Assembly: GCA_963691815.1 (NCBI GenBank)
Contig: OY829647.1
Coordinates: 16,322,947-16,386,946 of the forward strand
Length of the DNA: 64,000 nt
DNA from: Echiichthys vipera
Lineage: Eukaryota; Chordata; Actinopteri; Perciformes; Trachinidae
Direction of reading: 5' to 3'
The notes under the pieces are model-generated. The model was given only the letters and a program-made list of their open reading frames with translations. It did not search any database and was not told the DNA's origin. Below are positions 1-12,253 of the stretch, one piece after another. A program made the translations under genes and the position numbers. Within the stretch, counting starts at the first letter, position 1. Each line of letters starts with the position of its first letter.

Positions 1-565
1 GCCTTGGTTCTATAAAGAGACTGGAGGATGATGGGAGGGAGGGAACTAGAGCGATGAAAAGAGAAATGGGGTTAGACAGAGAGGGGGAAGAAGCAGTTAG
101 CAATCGTGGCTTGCCTTGAATGGACTGTATAGGTCTAGTAAGTGCGGGTGTTCTGGGGTAAGGACTGGATGGTTTATGTCCTGCTTTTGGCTTCGAACTG
201 ACGTGGAGAGCTGCCAGAGTGACTGTTGTCTGATTATACTATTCTGGAGAGTCCGCCATTGTTGCACTGATTACACACACACACACACACCAATATAACA
301 CATTCACGTGTAACTGTAAAAAAAAAACATAGAAGGTGAGATACTGACAGTGATGGGAGCACCAATACACTAAAACACAGAAAGTTTGAACAAACAGGCA
401 CTTAGACACTTTGTCAGTGCAGCATACTCAAGAGATAGTAGGTGACAGACATAATCACAGATGCTTGTTCGCCAGGCTCCCCTCACCTAGCAGCTTGCCT
501 CTTTAGTTTGGTGTGCCAAATTGCCAAAGCCATAGAATCTAAGCAGACAAGACAGACAGTGGAGC

Positions 566-568
<3 letters not shown>

Positions 569-628
<60 letters not shown>
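569..628 (+). repeat. (GT)n microsatellite
   Basis: Uninterrupted GT dinucleotides over about 60 bp in an nfix intron. Confidence 0.97.
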
Positions 629-631
<3 letters not shown>

Positions 632-893
632 AGTGTGAGTGTGTGTGGTTGGCTGGCTGACTAATGTCTCCGGGAGGCGTTTTGTGGTCGGTTGGGAGCG
701 GAGGGGAGATAGTCTCTCAAACTACTGGGCAGAACCGCACAGCAAGGATATGCTGCTGATTGATTACACATCACCGACAAGCAATAAAACAAAAGTGGAA
801 AAACCCATTGTGCGTGTGTGTGTGCTTGAGAGAGAAGTGCCTCTCACTTGAGGAGGTAGAAAATACACACTATCATATATGGGACTGTGAAAG

Positions 894-896
894 TGT

Positions 897-953
<57 letters not shown>
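894..953 (+). repeat. (GT)n microsatellite
   Basis: GT dinucleotide array of about 60 bp with one GA interruption near its start. Confidence 0.97.
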
Positions 954-954
<1 letters not shown>

Positions 955-1402
955 ATAATATGTGGTGATGCCAGACTTACCAGAGGTGCACTGCGCTGTT
1001 GCTTAGTTAGATCTAGGGCTGTCCAGAATACCATTTCTTTGAGCTTCGGATATTCAGTACTAACCAACAGCGAGTATTCGCAATTTCTTCGCCAGACATG
1101 TCTCCGTTCGCGGCTAGTAGTAATTGCTCCTAACAGCGTGGTGAATTCCAGCCAGCATGCACGTCTTTTAAACCTGACATTGGTGAAACACAGCCACTTA
1201 TGTTGATAGCAGAACAACAAGTTAGCAGCTCTCTGCTGCGCACACAGCTCCAGCGTGAGGAGAGGAGAGAAAAGTGACAGTAAATGACAACACGCCGTGA
1301 AGACTCACACTGAGCTGAAATGCAAACACTGTTCAGCAACTTCAGTTTAATAAAAGGCATTACTTTTTAAGGATTGTGTTTTATATATAATATCTATCTA
1401 TT

Positions 1403-1475
<73 letters not shown>
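1403..1475 (+). repeat. Compound (CT)n(TA)n microsatellite
   Basis: About 25 bp of CT followed directly by about 48 bp of TA. Confidence 0.97.
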
Positions 1476-1482
<7 letters not shown>

Positions 1483-1779
1483 AGGAATATCCGAATACCA
1501 AAATTGAACGAATATCCTAATAGTCGAATATTCGGGTCCAGCCCTAGTTAGAACATATGCATGTGTTGTATACTGTCATAGGTGTGCATGTTAATGTGAT
1601 ATAGATGTAGAATGTTATTGAATGCTCATCATCTGTTCTGTGTTTTAGTAGAAAAACAATAGAATGACCTGAACCTTACTATATTTCTTCCACTTCTGGT
1701 CTCTCGTCTGTCTTCTCCTCACATTCCTCTTCTGCCTCTCCTTTCCCAATTCCTGTTGTCTATCCCCTTTTCTCCTCAG

Positions 1780-4700
1780 GGAGTCCCCGTGCCTCAGCCT
1801 CAGCCCTGCACTTCCCTTCCTCCTCTATCATCCAGCAGTCCAGCCCGTACTTCACCCACCCCACCATACGCTACCATCACCACCAGGACCCGCTTAAGGA
1901 GTTTGTGCAGTTTGTGTGCACCGATGGCACAGGACAGCCCAGCGCACAGGTAAGTGCACTATGAGCTCTGCAAAGTAAGGAGAGGGGATCGTGGGATGGT
2001 TGGCAGTGCAGGGGTTGACACTGACTAGAAGTCAGTATAGTTTTGTGGAATTTACCGAAGGAGAAACAGAATGAAGGAGAGCAGGAATACAAGAAAGCAT
2101 TAGCATCATGACAAGGATTGAATAACAGGAATATACAGAAAAAGGCTTTACAACATGGTTATTTTATATAGACCGTTTATTAACTGAATTCCCAGAAACA
2201 TTCTTTATTGTGATATATATTGTTATCAAGATATTAAATGACCTATATCGATAGAAGATTTTGGCCATATCGCCCAGCCTAAGGTCATGTGAGTCTAGAC
2301 CTGGGATTAGAGCAACCTTTATCAAGTGAAAGCAACTTCACTAGGGAAGGGGAAAATGGTTTTAGGGCACATCCATCAACAGGAGGGGGCAGCCAGATGT
2401 GCTTAAACACATGCAGAAAACTAAAGTGAGATAGAGCCAAACCACATTTGACTCATGATAGGTTCAACGTATCATGAAACACCTACACCCACAGTTAGCT
2501 AGGAGACAATCTTGCCTGTCAATTAGGTTCAGGTTGAGGGAGGAAGAAAATATCAGGAAAAAGCCTTTTAGGCAGGTCATGGGGCGAGTATGGCCTAGGG
2601 GAGACTGGCAGTGGATTTACTATCGGGAACCAAAGCTGCATGTCTGGAAAGAAACTGAGGTAGACATTTAAGGTGCATTTTATTAGTCATTTAACAAGCC
2701 CTCATTGACCTGCTGCCGCTGTAAACTTTGTTCCTTCACTTTAGAAATGCTGTTTTCCCAAGCAGCACAGTTTATCTTTTGTGATTATTTTCTCTCTGCA
2801 TAATGCATGGTGGAAGATCAAGTAATACACCATAAGTAAGAAAAAATATGTATCTATTCAAAATGCATATGAAAGTAAAATACTATGACAAACTTCCAAG
2901 TGCAGAGGAGACTAGGAGAATAGTTATTAAAACATACCATCTGTCGGATGAAGCCGTGAAAGCTGGTGAGAAGGGGGTAACTTACTGAAGCACAGAGGAG
3001 GGTGTTTCCTGGGACACAGTTGGGTCTTTTTGACGTGTTGGGGGCCATTCAGTGAAACATCAGCGAAGAGAGGTACCCCCTTGTTAACCCCAATGACATG
3101 CCCGCATTCACTCACTCACCCTGAAAGCTAGAATTATTTTTGATAGACGTTAAGGTGCAAGGTGCTGGTAGTACTGTAAACCTTTACTGTAAACTTGGCC
3201 TTCTGAGCAACTTTGAAAGCACATATCAAGCCCTTTTCATGTCCTTTGTTCTCATTACTTCACACACTTAAGACACAGTATAATCCCTGACTCTTGCACA
3301 CACAGACACCCTTATTATTTCCCCTTTCTTTTTTAAATTCTTACATTGCACTATAACAACTTTTTTTTGTGGACAGCTCCATTTTTCTTTTCCCCTCATG
3401 TGTTGACAGTGTTCATCACTTTTCCCTAACTGTTTTTGGTTTGTTTTATTTAAAAGTTTGGTAATCTTTCTTGTCCACTGCGTGTGAGTGTGAGTGTGAG
3501 TGCATGTGTTTTAGTTTGTCCGAGCGTACTTTAGGGTACTTGTGTGGATACTTTTGGCCTCTGTCTATATACAAGTGTGTTACATTTACATGAGACTTCG
3601 TGTGTGTGACTTAATGTTGTGCATGCATGTGTGTGTGTGTGTGTGTGGCTCCCTGTGCACTGTATATTCTCGGGGTATGTCATGCTCACCCTGTCTGTAT
3701 GGTCCGTCTGCAGCCTAATGGAGGTGGCCAGAGCAAAATGCCGGGCTCCTTCCTGCTGCCCCCGCCACCCCCGGTGGCACGCCCTGTGCCCCTCCCCATG
3801 CCCGACTCTAAAATCATCAGCACGCCCACTGACGGCGGACTCAGCTCACCCGCATCTCCGTGTAAGTCACCCCCCACTCCTACTCCTCTCAACAAACCCC
3901 CATCACTGCCCCAGTCTCCCCAGACTTCTCACAGAAGCCAGTCCAAACCAATTTAAGACTCTAGTAGTTTGGTTAGCTCTAGTTGTCCTCCGTTCCATGC
4001 AATACTTCACCAAACTGACTAGAAAAAATGTAGCAATCATAGAAGTCCCAATTGTGATGTGCAGTGCAACTACATTGGACCTAAACTCTGCAATCTTGTA
4101 GCACAACTACTGAAAAAGCACAGGTGTGGGACTTCTACAATGGCTACTGCTGCAGTTTTTCATAGTTTAGCTGCCCGTCTGCTTCCTGTTAGGTTGCAGT
4201 CAAACTCTCAGCAGCCCCAGGAGCTTCCCTCCTATTTTATCCACCACCTTATGGACTGGACGCCATTGTACTGTACTGTACTGTACTGTACTGTTCTAGC
4301 AAGATCCAATTCTGTCAAGGCAGAAGCCACGCCTTTGCCAAACCAGAGATCCTCTTTCAAGCTCTTCTGTATCTTTTGCCCTGAAGTTCTTATCCCTCTT
4401 ATGTCTTTGCAAACCTCCTCAGCTTCTTTCTCTTTCCTCAAAATCTTTTTACTCTCTCTTTTTCTCTCTCTCTGGTGTTCGGTTTCCTGCAATCACCACA
4501 AGAGGCAGTGTAGTCCCTCTCCCTTCTTTTTGATGTGTTTTGCAGTTTGGGGGGGGGGGGGGGGCAGAGCAGAGCAGGGCCCTGTGCACGTTGCCTCTGT
4601 AGCCGCAAGCCTTTGATCAACGTAGACTTTGCATGTCTGTCTGTGACAGCGGCAATACAATCTACCCCCTTCTCTCATTTCTTTTTTGCCTTCTTCTTTT

Positions 4701-5413
4701 CTTTATTTGATATATTCTCATATCCTCCTTTCTTTAGTTCTTTTTTCCTTTATTTCTTCTCTTTTTTCTTTTTAAGGGAACAAAATTAGGGCAGTTGGCG
4801 TGGACTCCAAAAAAACATCATGCCCCACTTTACCCACCCAATCCCCTTGCCACTTTTCACACAAATCTCACAACAATTAAAAATTGAGAACAACAAAAAA
4901 CATGGAAATCACAGTATAACAAGAACAACCCAAACTCTCTAAACATGAATGATAAAAAATCTAATCAAACTTGTCTAATTAGTGGTATACTGGGGGAGCG
5001 GGAGAGAGGAGTGTCATCAGGGAGCGGTGAGGCTTTGGTTGGTTCCACCCAGACAGGTGCGGTACGAGAGTCGGGCCACGGGAGAGGCACACCAAGAGGG
5101 GGCACTGGACGGAGCAACCGGGGCACCTTCTCCTCCTTTTGTTTTGACTTTATCTCCTCTTCCTGTCCTATCAACCTTTCCTCCACTCCTCCCCTTCCAA
5201 CTCTCTCAGATTATGTCTCACTTTATTATTTATTTATATGAACATCTATATAAATAAATATCTCTCAGTCTCTTTTCTCATTCCGGTGACTGTTATCACT
5301 GTATTTTTTTTCTTTTTTTTCACCCCCCTCTAATTTTGTCTCTGATTCTCAAGATATCGTAATTACAGTCATAAAAAACACACGCTTACACACACAGACA
5401 CACACACACACGC

Positions 5414-5465
<52 letters not shown>

Positions 5466-8318
5466 CCATGCATATGGTACACTCTCACCCTCACTCATGC
5501 ATCAGTTTCCAGCCCTGTCACTGTCACCCCCCACAAATCCCCATCCCCTCAACCTCAGCCACGTCATGCATAGCAAAAGTTCTACTCAGCCGCCATGTTG
5601 GAGTCCAGTGAGCACAACTGCCCTAAATTTGATCCTGTGGCATCATCTGAATGGTGTCACTTTGTAATCAAGCTGCTCCTCTTAACTTATTAGATGTAAA
5701 TGGAGCATTGGTTACCACTGGTGATGAACGCAGTTCCTCCATCGGTCACCGATCATTAAGTCCACAGCGAATCCTCAGTGTTTTTCTATGATTACGGAGG
5801 CTCATTACTGAGGCCAGGGGCTGCTGAGGAGCGTTTGTGACTAACAGCGCAGCCATATTGGAAATAGCTTCTTTATGTCAGTTCTAATCCTTACAGACTG
5901 TACATCCCCCTGTTAACCACAGATGAAACAGTTCAGTGAAGGAAAATAACCATGAACCTGCCCACAGATGAATAAATCAGCCATTATAGGGATCAGTATC
6001 CCTGACCCTTATTGACTTTTCCCAGTAATTCATTCGACAGTGAATTGTAGCCATAGCCTTAGCAGATATTATATTAAAACATTTAGATAATGATGATGAG
6101 AGCATCAAACCCTAGTGTGAGCTCGGTGTGTATGTGTGTGTGTAAAAAGCATGTACACACTTGTCTCTCTCTGTTTATAGCATACTCCACGCCAGGCTCC
6201 ACAGCTCCCAACCGGTTTGTCGGCATCGGAACACGGGACAACTTTCTGAATATCCCCCAGCAGACTCAGGTACCCCGTCAAGCTCCCACATTTAATTAAC
6301 ATCCACCCATCCTCCTTCCTCTCCCTCCTCCTCTGTTTTAATCTCATTTTCTCCCTTTTTCGCTCATCACCCCACTACAAGCCTGATTCTGCACAGCACT
6401 GTGCATAGACGATACTTCACAGTGCTCCGTTACTGTAGGCATCTTTGGGTTTTAAGGGACAAGCATGTCATTCAGAGCGAAGGCCGTGATACAGAAGCAG
6501 CACTCAGACAAAGGCTCTGCATTGGCAACCTGCTACACTTGGTGATTCAGCCATTGTACCAGTGTTAATCAACAGCTTTGAATATTTGAACGTACCTGCA
6601 AAATTTTTGCTAAATTAGGCCTAAAATTAGGCCCCTTTTTCGGCAAAACAATCCCAACTCAAGGTCTACAGACAAGCTTTTGACTAGGAATGCACTGATC
6701 TGATATCGGATATCAGGCTCATACTGACTTTAATAGCTGGATCAGGTATCGGTGACAATGGGGCCAATTTATTCAGTTGAATTCTATGTTTATATACTGT
6801 ATACATTGTATGCTGGGATATCAATTTCTGTTTCGACCAGGCTGTTGCTGAATTTAAAAGGTTTACACTTGAATTGTAATTCCTGTTAAGTTTGAAGATG
6901 TTTTACCAAGATGCTGTTGGAGACTTTAACAAGTTTTAATTAGAATTCAGTACATTTCTATCTATACAGTATCTTTATTTGTTACATTTTGTTTTACAAA
7001 GGAAGGAAAGCAATGTTTAAGTTAAGCCTGACCTACACATAAAAGAACAAACACACAGTGAGGCATTCAGCTTATTAATTAAATACTGGTATCGGATCCG
7101 TACCTAAACCCCAGGTATCGACATAAGGACAAAAATAAGACAAATCGGAGCATCATACTTTCAACCCGATCACTCAGTCTTAGTTCAGTTTTTGTAAAGT
7201 TATTTTTACCTTCATAATAGATACAGGTAGACAGGAAAGGGAGAGAGAGAGAGAGAGAGAGAGAGCAAGGGTCACGCGTGGGACTTGAACTTGAACCCTA
7301 GCCACTGCGACAAGGAATCACCTTTTTTGGACCCTGCTCTACCAGGTGAGCCACCATGGGCCTCAGTTCTGAATGGAGATGGATTTGCAGGCTCAGCAGC
7401 TATCATAAAGAAGAGAGTTAAACTTGCAAGTCAACAGATTTATGTCTGTGAAAACCGAGCAAAGATTGTGTGATGTGGTTGAAAAGCTTGCAGTGGAATT
7501 GTTTTGTCAACTTTTCCAAGGTTTAGAATAAACCTCGACATGTTTTATCAAACAAGTTACAGCCACTTTTTAAAGCTTCTTCTGCTAAAAATCTTTTGTG
7601 AAAATGTGATCGCTTGGATCAACATTGTCAACACACTGCCATCTTAATAATAATCTTAATAATATAATGCTTAAGTATTATAATGGACCAGGGGAAGTAA
7701 ATCTATCCCATAGATGTCAATAAATTGTTTGCAAAGTTGCCCACCTACATTGACACAAAGTGTTGCCCATGTATCAAGGCCTTTAGTTTCAGTATTGGTT
7801 TACAGTGTCTGTACCACAGTAGTTTCCCCACAGTGAATGTAAGCAGTGCCAGTTGGTTTCAGCTCCAGCAGTGTTGATTTATCTCTGCTCGGCCCCACAG
7901 TGTGTATTAGTGCAGCGTGTGAGGCCAGTAGTGAACTACATTGTGGTTTCAGCTTTGGCTGCGCTCTGCCACTGGGCTGCAGTGTCTTGGGCCTCCTCCA
8001 TCACCAACACAACTTTTCTCATTAGGGTCTAACCGCACCTGCCTGCAGCCAACTCGGCTCTCCTGTCCTCCCCACACATGGAAACAATCTGCATTCCTAC
8101 TCGGCACAGCTCTGCTCGGCTGCTCTGCCCCCCCAACCCCCCATCCGCATCCCCTCATCATGCATCAGCAGCCCACCCTCCCTCTCTTTCTCTCTTCCTC
8201 TCTCCTCCTGCTGCTCCCTCTAGTATTTTCGAGATCCCCACCTGCACCACTTTCCCACAGATGTAGACCTGGCACTGAGGGGACATCCAAACACCATCCT
8301 ATGCATGTGTGTGTGTGT

Positions 8319-8349
<31 letters not shown>

Positions 8350-8380
8350 GTTGTGTGTGTGTGTGTGTGTGTGTTTGTGT

Positions 8381-8422
<42 letters not shown>

Positions 8423-10322
8423 CCACATGCACATACACTTCAACTCAGTGCCAAAAAACTCTTGCCCCTCATTTTCCCCCCTAAAAAACAAATGGGTTTT
8501 TACAACAGCTTACATCTGCCCAGAACGCTTATTATCCCCTGCTATTGCTTATCAAACATCATTGAAAAATGTCCACTTTGAATTATTTCTGCCGGGTTTA
8601 CAACACGCACAGCGAGAACCTGGGCACTGGTATCATCTGCTCCCAGTTAGCTGAGCCTAGTAGGTCAGTAACAACCCCAGCCAGAGTGAGTAACAGAGCG
8701 CCCTGCCTTGCCTGCTGTTCTCTGGCATATGGAGAGGTTCAGACGATGGCCCTGCCAGCCCGCCCCGCCGCCTTCTAGCCAACTAGCCAAGACAGAGGGA
8801 GAGAGTCTTCCCACTGCTGTCAGGACAAGGCGCAGAGAAAAAGTTGGTCTGAGGAGCTCTCTGGTGGTGAGACCTCAGCCGTGCAGGGAGAGAGAGAGGG
8901 AGAGACGGGACGTGTATGAAAAATGTAGGAGGGACTGAGAAAAAAGGAGGGAAAAAAGAGAGAGGGAGTTAGTCGAAGCTCGCTGCACTCCACAGTCACG
9001 TCCCGGCTGTCTGGTTGCTGCGGGCAACCAGACATGATGTCATAGGCAGTTGAACTTGGACTTGAAGGGGGGGTTAGTGAGAGGGGGTCACTTTCCTCTG
9101 CCAAGGATTACACTGGGAGAGCCAGAGTGAGAGAGGGAGAGGAAAAGAGAAGGGGGTTAAGGGAAGTCGGCGCCAGGAAGGAGGAGTTATCGACAAGCAC
9201 CAAAGAATCATGGGTAGGAAGGAGAGAGGCAGAAGTGGTGGAGGTTAGGCATAGGCGGAGGTTGAGGGGGGTTCAAACTCTCTGCGGGGTTGCTAGACTG
9301 GGGGACAACAGAGAGTTTGCTGTTAAAGGTGGGGTGACCCGTTGCTCTCCCCGGGCTGAGGCCTCTGGAATGTCAGCAGCAGCCAGAACAGCGCGGCCTT
9401 TTGCCAAAGCCTCCACTCAGCCTTCTTATCAAACTGAGAAACCGGATCCCCGCAGTAGCTGCCCTCAATAGCTTTACAGTGTAGCCTGAGACCACTCTGG
9501 CCCACAGTTCAGAGACATATTAGGAGGATCGCCTTACATGTAAGCTTGTAGCGCATGACAGAGCAGTTATAGTCCTGTGTTTGCTCACTGGAAAGCCAGT
9601 AGGGCCAATATAAAAACTGCTGTCCTAATGCTATTTGTAGCTCTGAAATAACACAAGTGTTTTTAATGAGTAAAAAGCCAGAGTCAGCCCTCTTAAAAAC
9701 AGTAAGCGGTGAAGTTGATGTGGTAACTTTTTCGACACTGTATGGGACAGCTGAGCTTAGCACTGCAAGTGTGGGAGAAAAGGAATAGAAGGTGGCCACC
9801 TAGTGGACGAAAGGGCTATATTTCAAGTTACCATTGTAAACTCCCTTAAACAAATCAATCTCGACTTGCACGACCACTCGCTACATTGCATGTGCCTCCT
9901 GGCTGTGAGTATTTCAGCCAGACAGTCCTTTTTTCTTGTATTTTAGAGGTCTGAAGATGTAAAATTACCCAGTGATACACTAGAAAAATAATGTATAATT
10001 GTGACAAAGAAAGTTTTTCCTGTTTCCTATTGTTCACCCTGCAACCCCTCAGATTTATCTTGTGACCATTTGTGTAAATCAGTGTTTAACACCATGTTTT
10101 AGAGTTCACTGTATTTCAAACTTTACACCTTTTCATACTCTGTTATGCCCCCCTCCAGTTCTCCCTCCTTTATTCATAGAAATAACTTATTTTTTTGCAT
10201 TTCTTCTTTTGCACTGCAAGCTACATCTCAATACTCATCAAAACTTAAATGTAAATCTACTGCTGGTGTTTAAAGACTAATTTCTTCTCTTCTTTTCTCC
10301 TCCCCAGTCTTGGTTCCTCTGA
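1780..10322 (+). CDS. nfix: Nuclear factor I X (NFIX), C-terminal exons only
   Basis: Four coding exons are visible: 1780-1949, 3714-3861, 6181-6269 and 10308-10322 (stop TGA 10320-10322), all with AG/GT borders and compatible phases. They encode the proline-rich transactivation end of an NFI CCAAT-box factor. Diagnostic stretches are SSPYFTHPTIRYHHH, LKEFVQFVC, GSFLLPPPPPVARPVPLPMP, NRFVGIGTRDNFLNIPQQTQ and the terminal SWFL. The FVQFVC, GSFLLPPPPP and final SWFL wording fits NFIX rather than NFIA, NFIB or NFIC as I know the family. The MH1-like DNA-binding exons lie left of the window. NFI proteins bind TTGGC(N5)GCCAA palindromes as dimers in the nucleus. The last exon carries only four codons plus the stop. 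Which teleost duplicate this is (nfixa or nfixb) cannot be decided. Confidence 0.92.
2195..2285 (-). mobile_element. MITE fragment ('gggcgatatggcc' family)
   Basis: The fragment ends in the complement of ggctgggcgatatggcc. This is a motif I know from a widespread teleost non-autonomous DNA element, here with its 'tatatcgat' core. Another copy is at 28970-29440. It lies in the intron between the first two visible nfix exons. Confidence 0.5.
4549..4564 (+). repeat. Poly(G) tract
   Basis: Sixteen consecutive G residues in an nfix intron, capable in principle of G-quadruplex formation. Confidence 0.95.
5389..5461 (+). repeat. (CA)n microsatellite
   Basis: CA array of about 70 bp with a few CG and GA interruptions at the left end. 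Confidence 0.97.
6690..7175 (+). mobile_element. Non-autonomous DNA element ('gatatcggatatc' family)
   Basis: It begins with atgcactgatctgatatcgg and ends with a degenerate complementary motif (atcggagcatcat). The 'aggtatcggtgacaatgggg' core is one I recognise from a dispersed teleost MITE. It has no coding capacity. It sits in the last nfix intron. Confidence 0.5.
7210..7370 (+). mobile_element. SINE-like or tRNA-related dispersed repeat
   Basis: It has the layout of a familiar fish repeat: an acaggaaagggagagaga tract, then gacttgaacttgaaccc and a ctctaccaggtgagccacc end. The end resembles the 3' half of a tRNA on the opposite strand. A simple (GA)n run at 7240-7264 is part of it. The class is uncertain. 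Confidence 0.4.
8306..8417 (+). repeat. Compound (GT)n-G(17)-(GT)n microsatellite
   Basis: Two GT arrays separated by a G run of about 17 at 8333-8350, in the last nfix intron. Confidence 0.95.
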
Positions 10323-12247
10323 CAAGGCCTCTGAATCAAGAGCTAAAATTGTGTCATGTAAATTGGAAATTTGAAAAACAAACACATCACCGCTGATTAA
10401 AAACAGACTGTTGACACTAAAAGGTCTTTCTCTCTAGCCAACACTATTCAAAGTACTACTACAGAACTCTAAACAAAACAAAAAACCACACCACCCCAAG
10501 AGGACTCCCACCCCAACACAATTTGAACCGGAGCGTTGGACCGCCTTTATGCAGGAGGCTTCAATGAGATTGAGTGGACAGACTCAGAATGCAAGGAAGA
10601 GGAAGTTGAGGAACTGTCTCACGCACCATGAAACGTCAGAAAGGAAACACAATATGACAACCTGACAAATGACCAGTTATACATTTGTTGTTTCTTTTTT
10701 TATGATTATTTTTTTATTTTCATGTCTCCACAATGAAACTCCATGCATTGGCTGGGAGATCCAAAAAAAAATCTAGTGGTAAATGGTGAAGTCGCATGTG
10801 CAAGTGGAAAAGATCGGCACCCAAAGTTGCACGCCTTCATATCTGTGTATTTCCTGATGCACCCCTCCTCAGGGTGCATGGTTCCACCTGACCCCCCACA
10901 CCACCACCACCACCGCCACCCCACCGGGAGCTCAGCGCTGTTTAGGGTCCAGACCGTTAACCGCAGCCACATGCCTGTGTGTTGCCACACTCTGCCGCTT
11001 CATTCGCTCAGCCCTGAGCCTCTTTTCATTTCTGATTGGCCAATCCTGGTGACACCATCCGATGGTGTGACATATATGCACTAAGTGGCTGGTCTTTGTT
11101 TACCTGTCAAAGTATCAGGGCGTCCTGCTGTGGGAGAAGTGATAGCCATGAGGCGAGTGCGAGCGAGTGAACACACGACAGACAGTCATAACACTAACTC
11201 TACATGTGCTCTTTCGTCCCCCTCACCTATGCACTATTAATTTTTAATAAGGGATGAACAGTATTGCACATCGATGGTCAGATGAGAGATTAAAGAAGTG
11301 AGTCGAGGCTGGCTGCCATTGCAGGGATGTGGCTGTGCTAACATTCAAGTCTTGGCCCTGAAACACGCAGCACACATACGCACACACAAACACATGCGTG
11401 TATGCTTGCAGACAGCACATACAGACAGACGTTCTCCAGAACAATCTGTCACACAACCACTCATAATATCATCATTATTCATAAACATGGAATTTAATTT
11501 ACAGTAATTCACACGCAGCATCAGCTTCATATTATTAGCTTTCATTTTGTTTGTAGGTGTTTTCTTGCGATTTCCCTTTTATTTTCCATATTTGGTTTTG
11601 GTTTTGTCTCACTTGGATTGTTTTAACCTTCTCTTGCATGTCATAACACTTTCTCCGTAGTTTGCAGTAATACGTTAAGTATCATGCTCAGCGAAACAGT
11701 AACAGCAGTTTCAGAAATCTCTCACGTATGGACAGCACAGTAACAACAGCTCATCACACGCATCCCTTGCATTGCTTCACCCCGTATCCCTTAGTCCATT
11801 CACAGGAAACCCAGAGGACTACACACGCACACACACACACACACACAAACACATAAAATGCACATATAAAATGCACACTTACACCACCAACAACCTGACA
11901 TGAAAACATAAAGGGAAGCCTTTATATTTGGTTCTCCAAACTGCCTTTGTTAATGGTTTTTCATTCACTTAAGATTTGTCTTTTTAATTTGAGATATTGT
12001 TTTCCATGTGAATGTTCACATTGAAATTTGCTATTGGTATTATTTTCATCATGACACAATCCAACAAAAGCCGACCTCACAAAATAACTGGACTGCCTAG
12101 CTGTTGGTTCTGTTTTGCAGGGATAGTAAGCAGGACTGAGACCCTGTTCTCAGCCTCTCTAGTAACATTAGCTCTATGTACTAAAACCATATATCAAGAC
12201 TATAACAATATATGAAAGTGCCTGTGTATTCCCTTCATGCAATTAGT

Positions 12248-12253
12248 AATAAA
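12248..12253 (+). promoter_or_regulatory. nfix: Proximal poly(A) signal AATAAA of nfix
   Basis: Canonical hexamer about 1.9 kb after the stop codon, giving a possible shorter nfix 3'UTR. Confidence 0.4.

Larger units (their letters stand above)
1..1779 (+). other. Intron of nfix, microsatellite-rich
   Basis: No exon is recognised before the acceptor at 1778-1779. The stretch holds (GT)n arrays at 569-628 and 894-953 and a compound (CT)n(TA)n array at 1403-1475. The intronic assignment follows from the downstream nfix exon being internal. Confidence 0.6.

Noticed and set aside
442..1206. Open frames rich in Val-Cys or Thr-His across GT repeats
   Set aside because: They are translations of (GT)n/(CA)n microsatellites and have no splice or homology support. 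The same applies to frames at 8165-8654, 14076-14501, 57651-58383 and 59197-59574.
4059..4616. 185-aa plus-strand open frame in the nfix intron
   Set aside because: It crosses a poly(G) tract and pyrimidine-rich intron sequence, matches no family, and lies between two confirmed nfix exons on the same strand.
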